Source: Glutamicibacter sp. PS
GTDB taxonomy: Bacteria; Actinomycetota; Actinomycetes; Actinomycetales; Micrococcaceae
Direction: 5' to 3'
Length of the DNA stretch: 64,000 nt
NCBI GenBank assembly: GCA_031317595.1
Contig: JANCMB010000001.1
Coordinates: forward strand, 1,854,971 to 1,918,970
In this document: piece after piece, positions 28,663 through 37,403 of the stretch
Layout: the number at the start of each line of letters is the position of its first letter
Numbering within the stretch: position 1 is the stretch's first letter
Notes under the pieces: model-generated
Databases searched by the model: none
What the model was told of the DNA's origin: nothing
The model's input: only the letters and a program-made list of their open reading frames with translations
Translations under genes and position numbers: made by a program

Positions 28663-29249
28663 CGCCCCGAAAGCTCGACTAATAGCTCCCGTGCGGTGCG
28701 CAGCAATGCCTGCGCCTGCGCGGGAGTTATTCGTATCAGCGCATAAGCGGCGATGATCAACCCGGTGATCGCTTCGGCCATTCGTAGGCTGCAACGCTCT
28801 TCGACCTCCGGACGGCTGGCGCATACCCCGCGCAGCACGGCGGCGTAGAGTTCATCACGGTAGCCACCGATGACCTCCGCGATGTGCTCATCGTGCCCCA
28901 TAGGGGCCCCGGCGGTATTGATCAACAGGCAGCCGTTAGCCGTAGGCAGCGAGTCGGGGTCTGCAAAAAGCCCTTCCAGCGATTCCAGGTAGTCCCCCAG
29001 CGCACTGGCGTTGACCGGATCGGTCTGCAGCGCCGCTAGGCGCGGACGCAAAACCTCTTCAAGGTAACTCTGCACTGCGGCATCGAACAGGCCGCGCTTG
29101 GACCCGAATTCGTTGTAGAGACTTGACCGGCTCAGCCCCGTGGCGCGCTCCAAGGCTGGGATCGAGGCGTTCTCGAAGCCCTGTTCCCAGAAGACGCCTC
29201 GGGCCGCTCGCACCACGGCGTCTCGCTCGAATTCCTGCACGCGTGGCAT
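28659..29249 (-). CDS. TetR family repressor of the divergent oxidoreductase gene
   Basis: A 196-residue TetR regulator. The DNA-binding domain holds FENASIPALERATGLSRSSLYNEFGSK at about residues 24-50, with the N-terminal helix starting VVRAARGVFWEQG. ATG 29249 has a GGAGAG site; a TTG at 29270 lies within the operator and is rejected. It diverges from the NADP-dependent oxidoreductase gene with only 69 bases between starts, filled by a nested palindrome. It very likely represses itself and that gene, and responds to a reactive electrophile or quinone; the inducer is inferred. Confidence 0.9.
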   Translation of the reverse strand: MPRVQEFERDAVVRAARGVFWEQGFENASIPALERATGLSRSSLYNEFGSKRGLFDAAVQSYLEEVLRPRLAALQTDPVNASALGDYLESLEGLFADPDSLPTANGCLLINTAGAPMGHDEHIAEVIGGYRDELYAAVLRGVCASRPEVEERCSLRMAEAITGLIIAAYALIRITPAQAQALLRTARELLVELSGR

Positions 29250-29258
29250 AACTCTCCT

Positions 29259-29306
29259 TTTCTGTAACAACCATTCCAGTATATATTGGAATGACCGTTA
29301 CAGAAA
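29259..29306. promoter_or_regulatory. Nested palindromic operator between TetR and oxidoreductase genes
   Basis: Two inverted repeats share one centre at 29282.5. The outer arms are TTTCTGTAAC (29259-29268) and GTTACAGAAA (29297-29306); the inner arms are CATTCCA (29272-29278) and TGGAATG (29287-29293). Both divergent genes also have a GGAGAG ribosome site just outside. The symmetry suggests two TetR dimers bound across both promoters. Confidence 0.8.
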
Positions 29307-29318
29307 GGGAGAGTACTC

Positions 29319-30329
29319 ATGACCGAGTTCACCAGCACGCAGATTCTTTTGGCCGCACGCCCCACCGGTTGGCCCACCGAAGAGAACTTCGAAACCCGCA
29401 CCGTCACCTATGCAGAACTCCCTGCAGGACAGGTACGCGTGCGCAACGAGTTCCTCTCCGTGGACCCCTACATGCGTGGCCGCATGAGCGATGCACGCAG
29501 CTATGTGGCTCCCTACGAAATCGGTGAGCAGATCACCGGCGGTGCCGTGGGCCGCGTCGTCGAATCGAATGCCGAGACCCTGCCGGTCGGCGCGCTCGTG
29601 CTGCACCAGCACGGCTGGAGCGACACCGTTCAGGCCCCAGCCGAAACCTTTCGCCAGGTTCCCGATCGCCAAGACCTGCCTTCCTCGCTGAACCTACACA
29701 TGCTGGGGATGACCGGAATGACCGCCTATGTCGGCCTAAAGGAAGTGGCCGGCCTGCAGGAAGGCGAGACCGTCTTCATTTCCGGTGCCGCCGGGGCTGT
29801 AGGAAGCGCCGCAGGGCAAATTGCCAAGCTCATGGGCGCCAAGCGCGTGGTCGGCTCGGCCGGCAGCGACGAGAAGGTGGAACTACTCACCAGCAAGTAC
29901 GGCTACGATGCCGCCTTCAATTACAAGAACGGGCCAGCCATCGAATTGCTCGCCGAGGTAGCCCCGGAAGGCATTGATGTCTTCTTCGACAACGTGGGTG
30001 GGGAGCAACTTGAGGCGGCCCTGGAGTCATTCAACAATGGCGGCCGCGCCGCACTGTGTGGTGCGATCTCCAGTTACAACAGCACCGACACCGCCAAGGG
30101 CCCACGCAACATGTCGCACTTGATCACGCGCGGACTGAAGCTTCAGGGCTTTACCCTCGGCAGCTACCTGCAGCACGCCAACGCCTTCTACGCAGATATG
30201 GGCCGCTGGTTCTCCGAAGGAAAGATCGCCTACGACGAGACCATCGTCGACGGTCTAGAGAACACCGTGGATGCCTTCATTCAGATGATGCGCGGGGCTA
30301 ACACCGGCAAGATGCTGGTTCGCCTCTAG
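29319..30329 (+). CDS. NADP-dependent oxidoreductase (zinc-independent MDR)
   Basis: A 336-residue medium-chain reductase of the zinc-free group that includes leukotriene B4 dehydrogenase and curcumin/alkenal double-bond reductases. Marks are the N-terminal GroES-like domain with SVDPYMRGRM, the nucleotide motif SGAAGAVGSAAGQIAKLMGAK, and DNVGGEQLEAAL. No zinc-binding cysteines are present. It reduces alpha,beta-unsaturated carbonyls with NADPH. Control by a divergent TetR gene through a shared operator fits induction by toxic aldehydes or quinones. ATG 29319 has GGGAGAG seven bases upstream. Confidence 0.92.
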   Translation: MTEFTSTQILLAARPTGWPTEENFETRTVTYAELPAGQVRVRNEFLSVDPYMRGRMSDARSYVAPYEIGEQITGGAVGRVVESNAETLPVGALVLHQHGWSDTVQAPAETFRQVPDRQDLPSSLNLHMLGMTGMTAYVGLKEVAGLQEGETVFISGAAGAVGSAAGQIAKLMGAKRVVGSAGSDEKVELLTSKYGYDAAFNYKNGPAIELLAEVAPEGIDVFFDNVGGEQLEAALESFNNGGRAALCGAISSYNSTDTAKGPRNMSHLITRGLKLQGFTLGSYLQHANAFYADMGRWFSEGKIAYDETIVDGLENTVDAFIQMMRGANTGKMLVRL

Positions 30330-30336
30330 GCCACCC

Positions 30337-30374
30337 GTGCTTTCGGGCCGCCGTGGTTGCGGCGGCCCGAGCAC
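30337..30374. terminator. Bidirectional terminator between oxidoreductase and aspA
   Basis: A 10-bp perfect stem (30344-30353 with 30360-30369) around a TGGTTG loop, flanked by a GTGC/GCAC outer pair. It lies between two convergent genes and can serve both. Confidence 0.8.
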
Positions 30375-30378
30375 CGCG

Positions 30379-31800
30379 TTAACGCCGCACGGCTTGAGCA
30401 GGGGTTGCTTGTACGGCGCCCGTGAGCGTCCCGGGATCGAGCAACCGGGCCAGCTCTGCCGGCTCGAGCAACTCGGTTTCGCCCACCAGTTGCGTCACCG
30501 GCCGATGGGAACTCAACGCCAGCTTGGCTAATTGCGCGGCCCGCGCATAACCAAGGACCGGCGCCAGCGCGGTAATGACCGTGGCGGAGCGTGCCACGGA
30601 ATCCCTCAGACGCTGCTCATTGGCGGTGATTTCTTGGACACAGTGACGGTGCAGAGTGCCACAGGCCTGCTGAAGCCACGTCATGGACTGCAGCAGCGAG
30701 TGGGCGATTACCGGCTCGAAGGCGTTGAGTTGCAACTGACCGGACTCGACCGCCATGGACACCGTCACATCCGCACCGGCCACGGCGAAGGCCACCTGGT
30801 TCACCGCCTCCGGAATTACCGGATTCACCTTGCCCGGCATGATCGAGGAGCCAGCCTGACGTGGGGGCAAATTGATCTCGGCAAAGCCCGCTTGCGGCCC
30901 GGAAGAAAGCAGCCGCAGATCATTGCAAATTTTCGAGAGCTTCAACGCGGTGCGCTTCAGCGCCCCAGAGAAGGTAACGAAAACCCCGGTATCGCTCGTG
31001 GATTCGATCAAATCTCCGGAGCTGACCACCGCAAGCCCGGTCACCGCGCGCAGTTGCCGGATAACCTCCTGCCGGTACCCTTCCGGGGCATTGATCCCGG
31101 TTCCAATCGCCGTGGCGCCCATGTTGACCTCGTGCAATAGTGCCACGGCCTCACGTAACCGTTGCACGTCTTCGTGCAGCGTCACCGAGAAGGCCTGAAA
31201 CTCCTGCCCCAGCGTCATCGGCACGGCGTCCTGTAGCTGCGTGCGGCCAATTTTGAGAATGCCGGAAAACTCCTCGGCCTTGGCACCAAAGCCATCGGCT
31301 AACGCCTCGAGTTCACCCAACAGGCCTTCGAGGGCAAAGGCCAGCGCGAGTTTTACCGCGGTGGGATAAACATCGTTGGTTGACTGGCTGCAGTTGGTGT
31401 GGTCGTTGGGATGCAACCAGGCGTAGTCGCCCTTCTGCCGACCGGCAAGCTCCAGCGCGCGGTTGGTGATCACTTCGTTGGTGTTCATATTCGTTGAGGT
31501 GCCTGCGCCGCCCTGAATGATGTCAACGATGAACTGATCATGTAGCTGCCCGTCGATCACCTCTTGGCACGCGGCCTCGATCAACTTCGCGCGGCCGGCC
31601 TCTAGGACCCCAATCCGGGCATTGGCGCGGGCCGCGGCCTGTTTGATGCTGGCCAGTGCACGGATGAGGGTGGGATAGATGTTGATGGGGCGGGCGGAAA
31701 TGGGAAAGTTCTCACAGGCCCGTACGGTATGGATCCCATAGTACGCATCGGCCGGAATCCGGCGGCTACCAAGAGAATCGCTTTCTTCGCGGGTAGTCAT
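30379..31800 (-). CDS. aspA: Aspartate ammonia-lyase
   Basis: A 473-residue member of the aspartase/fumarase superfamily, which eliminates ammonia from L-aspartate to give fumarate. The signature GSSIMPGKVNPVIPEAVNQ holds the catalytic serine loop, and the start DSLGSRRIPADAYYGIHTVRA and GGAGTSTNMNTNEVI are typical of aspartases rather than fumarases. ATG 31800 is preceded by AAGGAA; the longer frame upstream lacks a ribosome site. It lies 75 bases downstream of the flavin monooxygenase gene and in the same direction. Its place by amine-degrading genes fits feeding of amino nitrogen and carbon to the TCA cycle. Confidence 0.9.
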   Translation of the reverse strand: MTTREESDSLGSRRIPADAYYGIHTVRACENFPISARPINIYPTLIRALASIKQAAARANARIGVLEAGRAKLIEAACQEVIDGQLHDQFIVDIIQGGAGTSTNMNTNEVITNRALELAGRQKGDYAWLHPNDHTNCSQSTNDVYPTAVKLALAFALEGLLGELEALADGFGAKAEEFSGILKIGRTQLQDAVPMTLGQEFQAFSVTLHEDVQRLREAVALLHEVNMGATAIGTGINAPEGYRQEVIRQLRAVTGLAVVSSGDLIESTSDTGVFVTFSGALKRTALKLSKICNDLRLLSSGPQAGFAEINLPPRQAGSSIMPGKVNPVIPEAVNQVAFAVAGADVTVSMAVESGQLQLNAFEPVIAHSLLQSMTWLQQACGTLHRHCVQEITANEQRLRDSVARSATVITALAPVLGYARAAQLAKLALSSHRPVTQLVGETELLEPAELARLLDPGTLTGAVQATPAQAVRR

Positions 31801-31875
31801 CACCCGAAATTCCTTTCCAGGGGATCTCAGCGCGGTAGCGCGCACCAATTCCGGCGGACGCTACCGAATCGCGAT

Positions 31876-33150
31876 CTACGCCTGTGCTAGCTCGCTCAGT
31901 TCATACTGCTGGTAGCTTCGCTGGATACCGATGTGATCGGCGAGGTACTTTGCATCGTGCCAGACACCCCAGATGAAGCTCGAACCACGGCGGGACTGCC
32001 ACGGTAGCCCAAGGAAGTAGATACCCGGTTCACGCGAGACCCCGCGAGCCTGCACCGGTCGCCCACGCTCATCGAAGGCGTCGACGTCCAACCAGGAGTA
32101 ATCGGAGCTAAAGCCGGTAGCCCACAGCACCGAATTGACCTCAGCCTGCTTAAGATCGAGCTCGCGCAATGGATTAACCATGCATTCGGGATCGGGTCCG
32201 ATGACCTTGGCCTCGGGCTCCTCGGGTAGGTCCAACCCATTGCGCTCGATGTATTCGTCGGCCTCGGCGAGCAGTGAGAGGTAATTATCGTCGCCACGGT
32301 TCACGTTGGTTACGAGATCGTCACCGAACTTCATCACGCCATCGACATACTCATTGGCCCGACCCACCAGGGTGATTCCGGACTTTGCGAGCTCACGGAA
32401 ATCGACGGTGCGTCCGCCGTGTGCTCCGCTGACGGCGATGGTGACATGTTCGGCACCCGCGGCCGGGGCCGAAGCTTCCCATTTATTCAGAACGCCAAGC
32501 CACCAGACGAAGTCGCGGGAGCGGTAGCTACGGGGCGGACGATCGTGCGGGCCTACGGCTAGGTAAACCTGACGCCCCGAGCGCTGGATTTCATCGGCAA
32601 TCTGCACCCCCGAGGACCCGGCCCCGACCACGAGTACCGCGCCTGCGGGCAGCTGCTTCGGATTGCGGTAGGAACTCGAATGCAATTGCTCCAATTCGGC
32701 AGATTCCGGAATGAGCTCCGGTATCACCGGCTGCTGGAAGGCGCCGGTGGCGGCGACCACGAAGCGGGCCTCGATGGTACCGGCCGAGGTCTGGACAATA
32801 AATCCTTGAGCCCCTGGCTTCTTGGTCACCTTGGTGACCTCTACCCCGCATCGAATCGGCGCCTGGAATTTTTGCGCGTAGGCGGCTAAGTAGTCGGCCA
32901 CCTGATCCTTGGTGGCGAATTCATCGGGCTGCACGGACTCGAATTCGAGGCCGGGGAACCGATCGTGCCAGGCCGGGCCGTTGGCCACGAGGGAGTCCCA
33001 ACGTTCATTGCGCCAGCGTTCGGCGATGGCATAGCGCTCTAGTACAAGATGCGGGATCTGCATCGAGCTTAGATGCTCGCTCATGGCGATACCGGCTTGC
33101 CCGGCACCCACCACGAGAACTTCGGTCGTTTCGATGACTTCTTCAGCCAT
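31876..33150 (-). CDS. Flavin-containing monooxygenase-like oxidoreductase
   Basis: A 424-residue two-dinucleotide-domain flavoprotein of the flavin-containing or N-hydroxylating monooxygenase group. FAD motif: LVVGAGQAGIAMSEHL near residue 10. NADPH motif: VLVVGAGSSGVQIADE near 170. The ATG motif (ATGF-type) is seen as LWATGFSSDYSWLD. Such enzymes oxygenate soft nucleophiles such as amines, sulfides or imines. ATG 33150 is the start by comparison with the FAD motif position. It is divergent from the RidA operon across a gap holding a palindrome, suggesting joint control. Substrate is not predictable. Confidence 0.88.
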   Translation of the reverse strand: MAEEVIETTEVLVVGAGQAGIAMSEHLSSMQIPHLVLERYAIAERWRNERWDSLVANGPAWHDRFPGLEFESVQPDEFATKDQVADYLAAYAQKFQAPIRCGVEVTKVTKKPGAQGFIVQTSAGTIEARFVVAATGAFQQPVIPELIPESAELEQLHSSSYRNPKQLPAGAVLVVGAGSSGVQIADEIQRSGRQVYLAVGPHDRPPRSYRSRDFVWWLGVLNKWEASAPAAGAEHVTIAVSGAHGGRTVDFRELAKSGITLVGRANEYVDGVMKFGDDLVTNVNRGDDNYLSLLAEADEYIERNGLDLPEEPEAKVIGPDPECMVNPLRELDLKQAEVNSVLWATGFSSDYSWLDVDAFDERGRPVQARGVSREPGIYFLGLPWQSRRGSSFIWGVWHDAKYLADHIGIQRSYQQYELSELAQA

Positions 33151-33540
33151 AGGTTTCACTCCGCTCGGTGAAGGCTTCGCACACGAGGCCCAGGCTCGCG
33201 GGGGAGCTCTGGTCTCGTACATCTAGAAGGGAAGGTTTTTGATTGGTGATAACACCAAGCAAACCGTCGAGCGGAGGTAACTGTCCAACAGTCTTATGTG
33301 TTCCAGTTCATCAGAAAATTAGATCATTTGCTCTGCTTGTCATCAAGAAAGCCAATGAAGCGCGGCTCGCACCACTGAGCCGCCTACGCGCGGGCCACGC
33401 GTTCCGTCGCAGACCCCTCGTGCCGCATAAATCAGAAAAAGTGATGCAGTTCGTAGATTTTGACTATTTTACAGATACATGGCGTGCATCAAGAATGGTC
33501 ACAGGCACCGCCTCACCTCTCATCCTAAGGAGCCATGACC
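33151..33540. promoter_or_regulatory. Divergent promoter region with palindrome
   Basis: This gap of about 390 bases separates the monooxygenase gene from the RidA operon. No gene is convincing in it. A perfect palindrome, TTGGTG-ATAA-CACCAA, lies at 33243-33258 and is a good operator candidate. The 33430-33480 part is AT-rich and suits the RidA operon promoter. AAGGAG at 33524-33529 serves the RidA start. Confidence 0.5.
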
Positions 33541-33963
33541 ATGCCGACACATACCCGGTTGCGACCATTCAATACCAAAGAGACCTACCCCGAACAGAAC
33601 CTCGATAACGACCTGTGCCAAGCGGTAGTGGCCAATGGGGTCGTGTACCTGCGCGGCCAGATTGGTCAGGACCTCGACACCCGCGAATCGGTCGGGATCG
33701 GCGACGTTGTGGCGCAGACCGAGCAAGCCATGGCCAATATCGACATGCTGCTCAAGGAAGCGGGCAGCAGCCTCGCCGACATCGTCAAAGTCACCGTCTA
33801 CATCATCGACCCGCGCTACCGCGAGGACGTATACCGCACCATGGGGCGCTGGCTCAAGGGTGTCTACCCGGTTTCGACCGGCATCGTCGTGCAAGCATTG
33901 GCCCGACCCGAATGGCTGGTCGAAATCGATGCCACCGCGGTACTGAGCCAGGACGGAGCCTAA
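33541..33963 (+). CDS. RidA/YjgF family protein
   Basis: A 140-residue protein of the Rid (YjgF/YER057c/UK114) family, which hydrolyses reactive enamines or imines made by amino-acid and amine metabolism. The pattern VVANGVVYLRGQIGQD and the C-terminal VVQALARPEWLVEIDATAVL match. The arginine in the usual RxxVE/ARPEWLVEID position is present in ARPEW. Of two in-frame ATGs (33535 and 33541), the second is better spaced from AAGGAG. It is the first gene of a tight four-gene operon, followed by DUF1028 after two bases, which suggests it clears an unstable imine in that pathway. Confidence 0.88.
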   Translation: MPTHTRLRPFNTKETYPEQNLDNDLCQAVVANGVVYLRGQIGQDLDTRESVGIGDVVAQTEQAMANIDMLLKEAGSSLADIVKVTVYIIDPRYREDVYRTMGRWLKGVYPVSTGIVVQALARPEWLVEIDATAVLSQDGA

Positions 33964-33965
33964 CG

Positions 33966-34646
33966 ATGACTTTCTCACTGATTCTGCGCGACGAACGCAC
34001 CGGAGAAATCGGCTCGGCGATCTCCTCTTCCTCCCCGGCCGTGGCCGCCCGTTGCCTGAACCTGGCCGACGGGTTCGGAGCGGCGCATTCGCAGAATGTC
34101 ACCGATCCCCGACTCGGCCAGCAGTTGCTTGCCCAGTTGCAGGCCGGAGCGACGGCACAACAGGCCCTCGACGCCGTTCTCGCCGACGCGGATGACCAGG
34201 CCATTGACTACCGGCAGCTGCTGGTCCTCGATGCCGACGGTAATACCGCCGTGCACTCCGGCGCCCAGGCGCTAGGGATTTACGGCTCGGTGCAGCACCC
34301 CAATGCGGTCGCTGCCGGCAACATGCTCTCCAGCCTCGAGGTGCTCGACGCCATGGTGCAAGCGGCGCTGCAAGACACCGGAACCATCGAAGAACGGCTC
34401 CTGGCAGGGCTCCGGGCAGCCATGGATGCCGGCGGCGAAGCCGGTCCGGTGCATTCGGCCGGGCTCAGCGTGGTGGGGAACGCCGGCTGGCGCGTGACCG
34501 ATCTCCGCGTGGACTGGGACGAAACCGACCCCGTTGGCAAACTGGCCGAGCTGCTGGAGATTTGGCTACCGCAGCGCCAGGACTACATTAACCGTGGCCT
34601 TGATCCGCTCCTTGCCCCTTCCTACGGGGTGCCCGGCGATGAATAA
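33966..34646 (+). CDS. DUF1028 family protein (Ntn-hydrolase-like)
   Basis: A 226-residue protein of the DUF1028 family, related in fold to N-terminal nucleophile hydrolases. It starts MTFSLILRDERTGEIGSAIS and has an internal segment HSQNVTDPRLGQQLLAQLQAG, both as in the family. The exact reaction is unknown; relatives occur in operons for breakdown of amides or cyclic compounds. It follows the RidA gene by two bases and its end overlaps the M20 gene start by eight bases, so translation is coupled. It does not carry a signal peptide. Confidence 0.85.
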   Translation: MTFSLILRDERTGEIGSAISSSSPAVAARCLNLADGFGAAHSQNVTDPRLGQQLLAQLQAGATAQQALDAVLADADDQAIDYRQLLVLDADGNTAVHSGAQALGIYGSVQHPNAVAAGNMLSSLEVLDAMVQAALQDTGTIEERLLAGLRAAMDAGGEAGPVHSAGLSVVGNAGWRVTDLRVDWDETDPVGKLAELLEIWLPQRQDYINRGLDPLLAPSYGVPGDE

Positions 34647-35817
34647 CGACGTCAAGACGGCAGCGCACGAGCGCATCAGCGAACTTCTGGGTGAGCTCAT
34701 CGGCCTATCCAACCGGTTACATGCCCATCCCGAACTGGGCTGGCAAGAACACCGATCGAGCGCCGACGTTGCCGGAGTACTCGCCGACCACGGCTTCACG
34801 ATCGAACAACCCTATCTCGGGCTCGAAACCTCCTTCCGGGCCCGCTACACGCCCACCGGCGACACCCGATTCACCGTTGGGCTCATGGCCGAGTACGACG
34901 CCTTGCCGGGTCTTGGCCACGCCTGCGGCCATAATCTCATCTCCGCGATGTCTACCGGCGCCGCTCTGGGCCTGGCCCGGGTCGCCAATCGGCTGGGACT
35001 CGAAGTACAGGTCATCGGCACGCCGGCCGAAGAAGGTGGCGGCGGAAAGATCGAACTCATGGATCGTGGCGCCTTCCGCGATCTTGATTTTGCGCTGATG
35101 GCCCATCCGGCGCCCGTGGACGTGGCCGAGGCGCGACCCTTCGCGGTGACGCACTGGCATGTGACCTACACCGGACGAGCGGCACATGCAGCGGCGTACC
35201 CGCAACGCGGTATCAACGCCAACGACGCCTTCCTCATCGCCCAGGTAGCCCTGGGCCTGTTGCGGCAACAGCTGCCCTCCACGGTTCGTGTTCACGGGGT
35301 GCAGACCAACGGCGGTCAGGCACCGAATGCCATCCCCGAGCGCACGGAGGGACGCTGGTACGTGCGTGCCGAAACTACCGAGGAACTACTCGAACTTGAG
35401 CAGCGGGTGCGCCGTTGTTTCGAAGCCGGCGCGCTGGCCACCGGCGCGACGCTGGAAATCACCGAAGAAAGCCAACGCTACGCCGAGATGCGCACCGATG
35501 AGCAGGCGCTGGATTTCTACCGGGCCAATGCGCAGGCGCTGGGAAGGGACTTTTCCGTGGATCCCGCCGCGGCGACCATGAATCGTGCCTCGACCGACAT
35601 GGGAAATGTGTCCCAGCTCGTCAACGCCATTCACCCCTATATCGGGGTCGGCGGTACGGCCAGTAACCACCAACCGGAGTTCGCCGCCGCCTGCGTGGGC
35701 GAAGGTGCCGAACGGGCCCTGCGTGACGGTGCCATCGCTTTAGCTCACACGGTGATCGATGTCGCCCTCAGCCGCCTCGGCACACGCCCTGCCCAATCCC
35801 TAGGAGTCTCATCATGA
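34639..35817 (+). CDS. M20 family amidohydrolase
   Basis: A 392-residue zinc peptidase-like amidohydrolase of the M20 clan (AbgB/ amidohydrolase type). LPGLGHACGHNLISAM carries a metal-binding Cys/His pair, GTPAEEGGGGK holds the catalytic glutamate, and the dimer domain follows (about 175-290). M20 enzymes cleave N-acyl amino acids, peptides or aminobenzoyl-glutamate. ATG 34639 overlaps the DUF1028 stop, and its own TGA overlaps the ATG of the aldehyde dehydrogenase (ATGA at 35814-35817). This ties amide hydrolysis to oxidation of an aldehyde product; the substrate is unknown. Confidence 0.88.
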   Translation: MNNDVKTAAHERISELLGELIGLSNRLHAHPELGWQEHRSSADVAGVLADHGFTIEQPYLGLETSFRARYTPTGDTRFTVGLMAEYDALPGLGHACGHNLISAMSTGAALGLARVANRLGLEVQVIGTPAEEGGGGKIELMDRGAFRDLDFALMAHPAPVDVAEARPFAVTHWHVTYTGRAAHAAAYPQRGINANDAFLIAQVALGLLRQQLPSTVRVHGVQTNGGQAPNAIPERTEGRWYVRAETTEELLELEQRVRRCFEAGALATGATLEITEESQRYAEMRTDEQALDFYRANAQALGRDFSVDPAAATMNRASTDMGNVSQLVNAIHPYIGVGGTASNHQPEFAAACVGEGAERALRDGAIALAHTVIDVALSRLGTRPAQSLGVSS

Positions 35818-37274
35818 GTCAGGTCAATACAGCCGTGTTCGATGGACGCGCCGTCATCGGCGAGCGCCAAGAACAACGAGCCTACATCGACGATATTTCA
35901 CCGATCGACGGCTCACTTATCGCGCGGATCTCGGACTGCACCGACCGCGAGGTCGATCGAGCGGTCGCCTTGGCCCGGAGCACCTTTGAGTCCGGTGTTT
36001 GGTCCCGGATCTCGGCCGTTGACCGACGGAAAGCGCTCCTGAGACTGGCCGAGCTCCTCGAGGAGAACGCCGCAGAGCTGGCCGAACTCGAAACGCGCGA
36101 CATGGGCAAACCCATCGCGCAGAGCCTTACGGTCGATATTCCCGGGGCCGCTGCCACCTTTAGGTGGTACGCGGAGCTAGCCGATAAGACGCATGACGAA
36201 ATTCCGGTCACCCCGCCGGGGTCCACCGCGCTGGTCACCAGCGAGCCGCTGGGTGTCATAGCCGCCATCACTCCATGGAATTATCCGTTGGAAATCGCGG
36301 CCTGGAAATTGGCGCCGGCTCTCATGCTGGGCAATAGTGTGGTGCTCAAACCCGCAACACAGTCCTCGTTGACCGCGCTTCGTCTTGCCGATTTCGCTCA
36401 GCAGGCCGGGATCCCGGCTGGCGTACTAAATGTTGTGACCGGGCGTGGGTCGGTGGTCGGTGACCGGCTGGCACGTCACCCAGACGTTGATGCACTAACC
36501 TTCACCGGCTCGACGCAGGTAGCTAAGTCCCTGCAGGTGGCTGCCGGGCAGTCCAATATGAAACGTCTATGTCTCGAGGCCGGCGGAAAGAGCGCTAACC
36601 TCATATTCGCCGATACCGCCGAGTTACGTGTCGCTGCCGCCAAGGCGGCCTTTGGTGCCTTCTACAACCAAGGCGAAGTCTGTTCGGCCAATTCTCGAAT
36701 ACTCGTCGAACGCTCGGTCTTCGAACCATTTGTGCAGTTGCTCATCGAAGAAGCCGGTGCCTACGCAGTGGGCGACCCCTTGGACCCGGACAACGCGGGC
36801 GCCGGCGCGCTGGTCGATGAGGCACACGCCGACACCATTCAGGGTTTCATCGGCCGGGCGGCCGAAGAAGGTGTGGTGCGTTGCGGCGGAGAACGCCTGA
36901 GCTTTCACGGTTCGACCGCGTACATCCAGCCCACGGTGATTACCGGACTTCCGGACGATCACGAGCTGCACCGCGTTGAAGTTTTCGGACCGGTGGCCAC
37001 CGTGCAGGCCTTTGACAGCGAAGATGAGGCCATTGCCCTGGCCAATGAGACCGAGTTCGGGTTGGCCGCCTCGGTGTTCACCGCCGATCTGGCTCGGGCC
37101 CACCGGGTCTCGCAGCGGCTGGTCGCCGGTACGGTATCCGTCAATACCGTCGATGCATTGGGGTTGACCACTCCCTTCGGCGGCTTCAAGCAATCGGGTT
37201 TCGGCAAGGACCTTTCGGTGCACGCCCTCGATAACTATTCCGCGCTGAAAACAACCTGGATTCAATTCGGCTAA
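35814..37274 (+). CDS. Aldehyde dehydrogenase family protein
   Basis: A 486-residue NAD(P)-dependent aldehyde dehydrogenase. The catalytic cysteine lies in FYNQGEVCSANSRILVE, the general base in CLEAGGKSANLIF, and the cofactor region in TPWNYPLEIAAWKLAPAL and FTGSTQVAKSLQ. It resembles gamma-glutamyl-aminobutyraldehyde dehydrogenases (PuuC) and betaine aldehyde dehydrogenases. It is the last gene of the RidA-DUF1028-M20 operon, overlapping its neighbour by four bases. The context suggests oxidation of an amino- or amido-aldehyde. The LysR gene follows 130 bases later. Confidence 0.93.
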   Translation: MSQVNTAVFDGRAVIGERQEQRAYIDDISPIDGSLIARISDCTDREVDRAVALARSTFESGVWSRISAVDRRKALLRLAELLEENAAELAELETRDMGKPIAQSLTVDIPGAAATFRWYAELADKTHDEIPVTPPGSTALVTSEPLGVIAAITPWNYPLEIAAWKLAPALMLGNSVVLKPATQSSLTALRLADFAQQAGIPAGVLNVVTGRGSVVGDRLARHPDVDALTFTGSTQVAKSLQVAAGQSNMKRLCLEAGGKSANLIFADTAELRVAAAKAAFGAFYNQGEVCSANSRILVERSVFEPFVQLLIEEAGAYAVGDPLDPDNAGAGALVDEAHADTIQGFIGRAAEEGVVRCGGERLSFHGSTAYIQPTVITGLPDDHELHRVEVFGPVATVQAFDSEDEAIALANETEFGLAASVFTADLARAHRVSQRLVAGTVSVNTVDALGLTTPFGGFKQSGFGKDLSVHALDNYSALKTTWIQFG

Positions 37275-37403
37275 GGTTTCTAGCAGTAGACGCGCGGTGG
37301 CACACCGGTCGGTGGGCCATCGTGCGTTTAACTGTGTGTAATCGCCCAATTGACCGGACGGTCCGATGGGGCCACGAGGCGAGGAGAATGCGAGACTTTG
37401 ACC

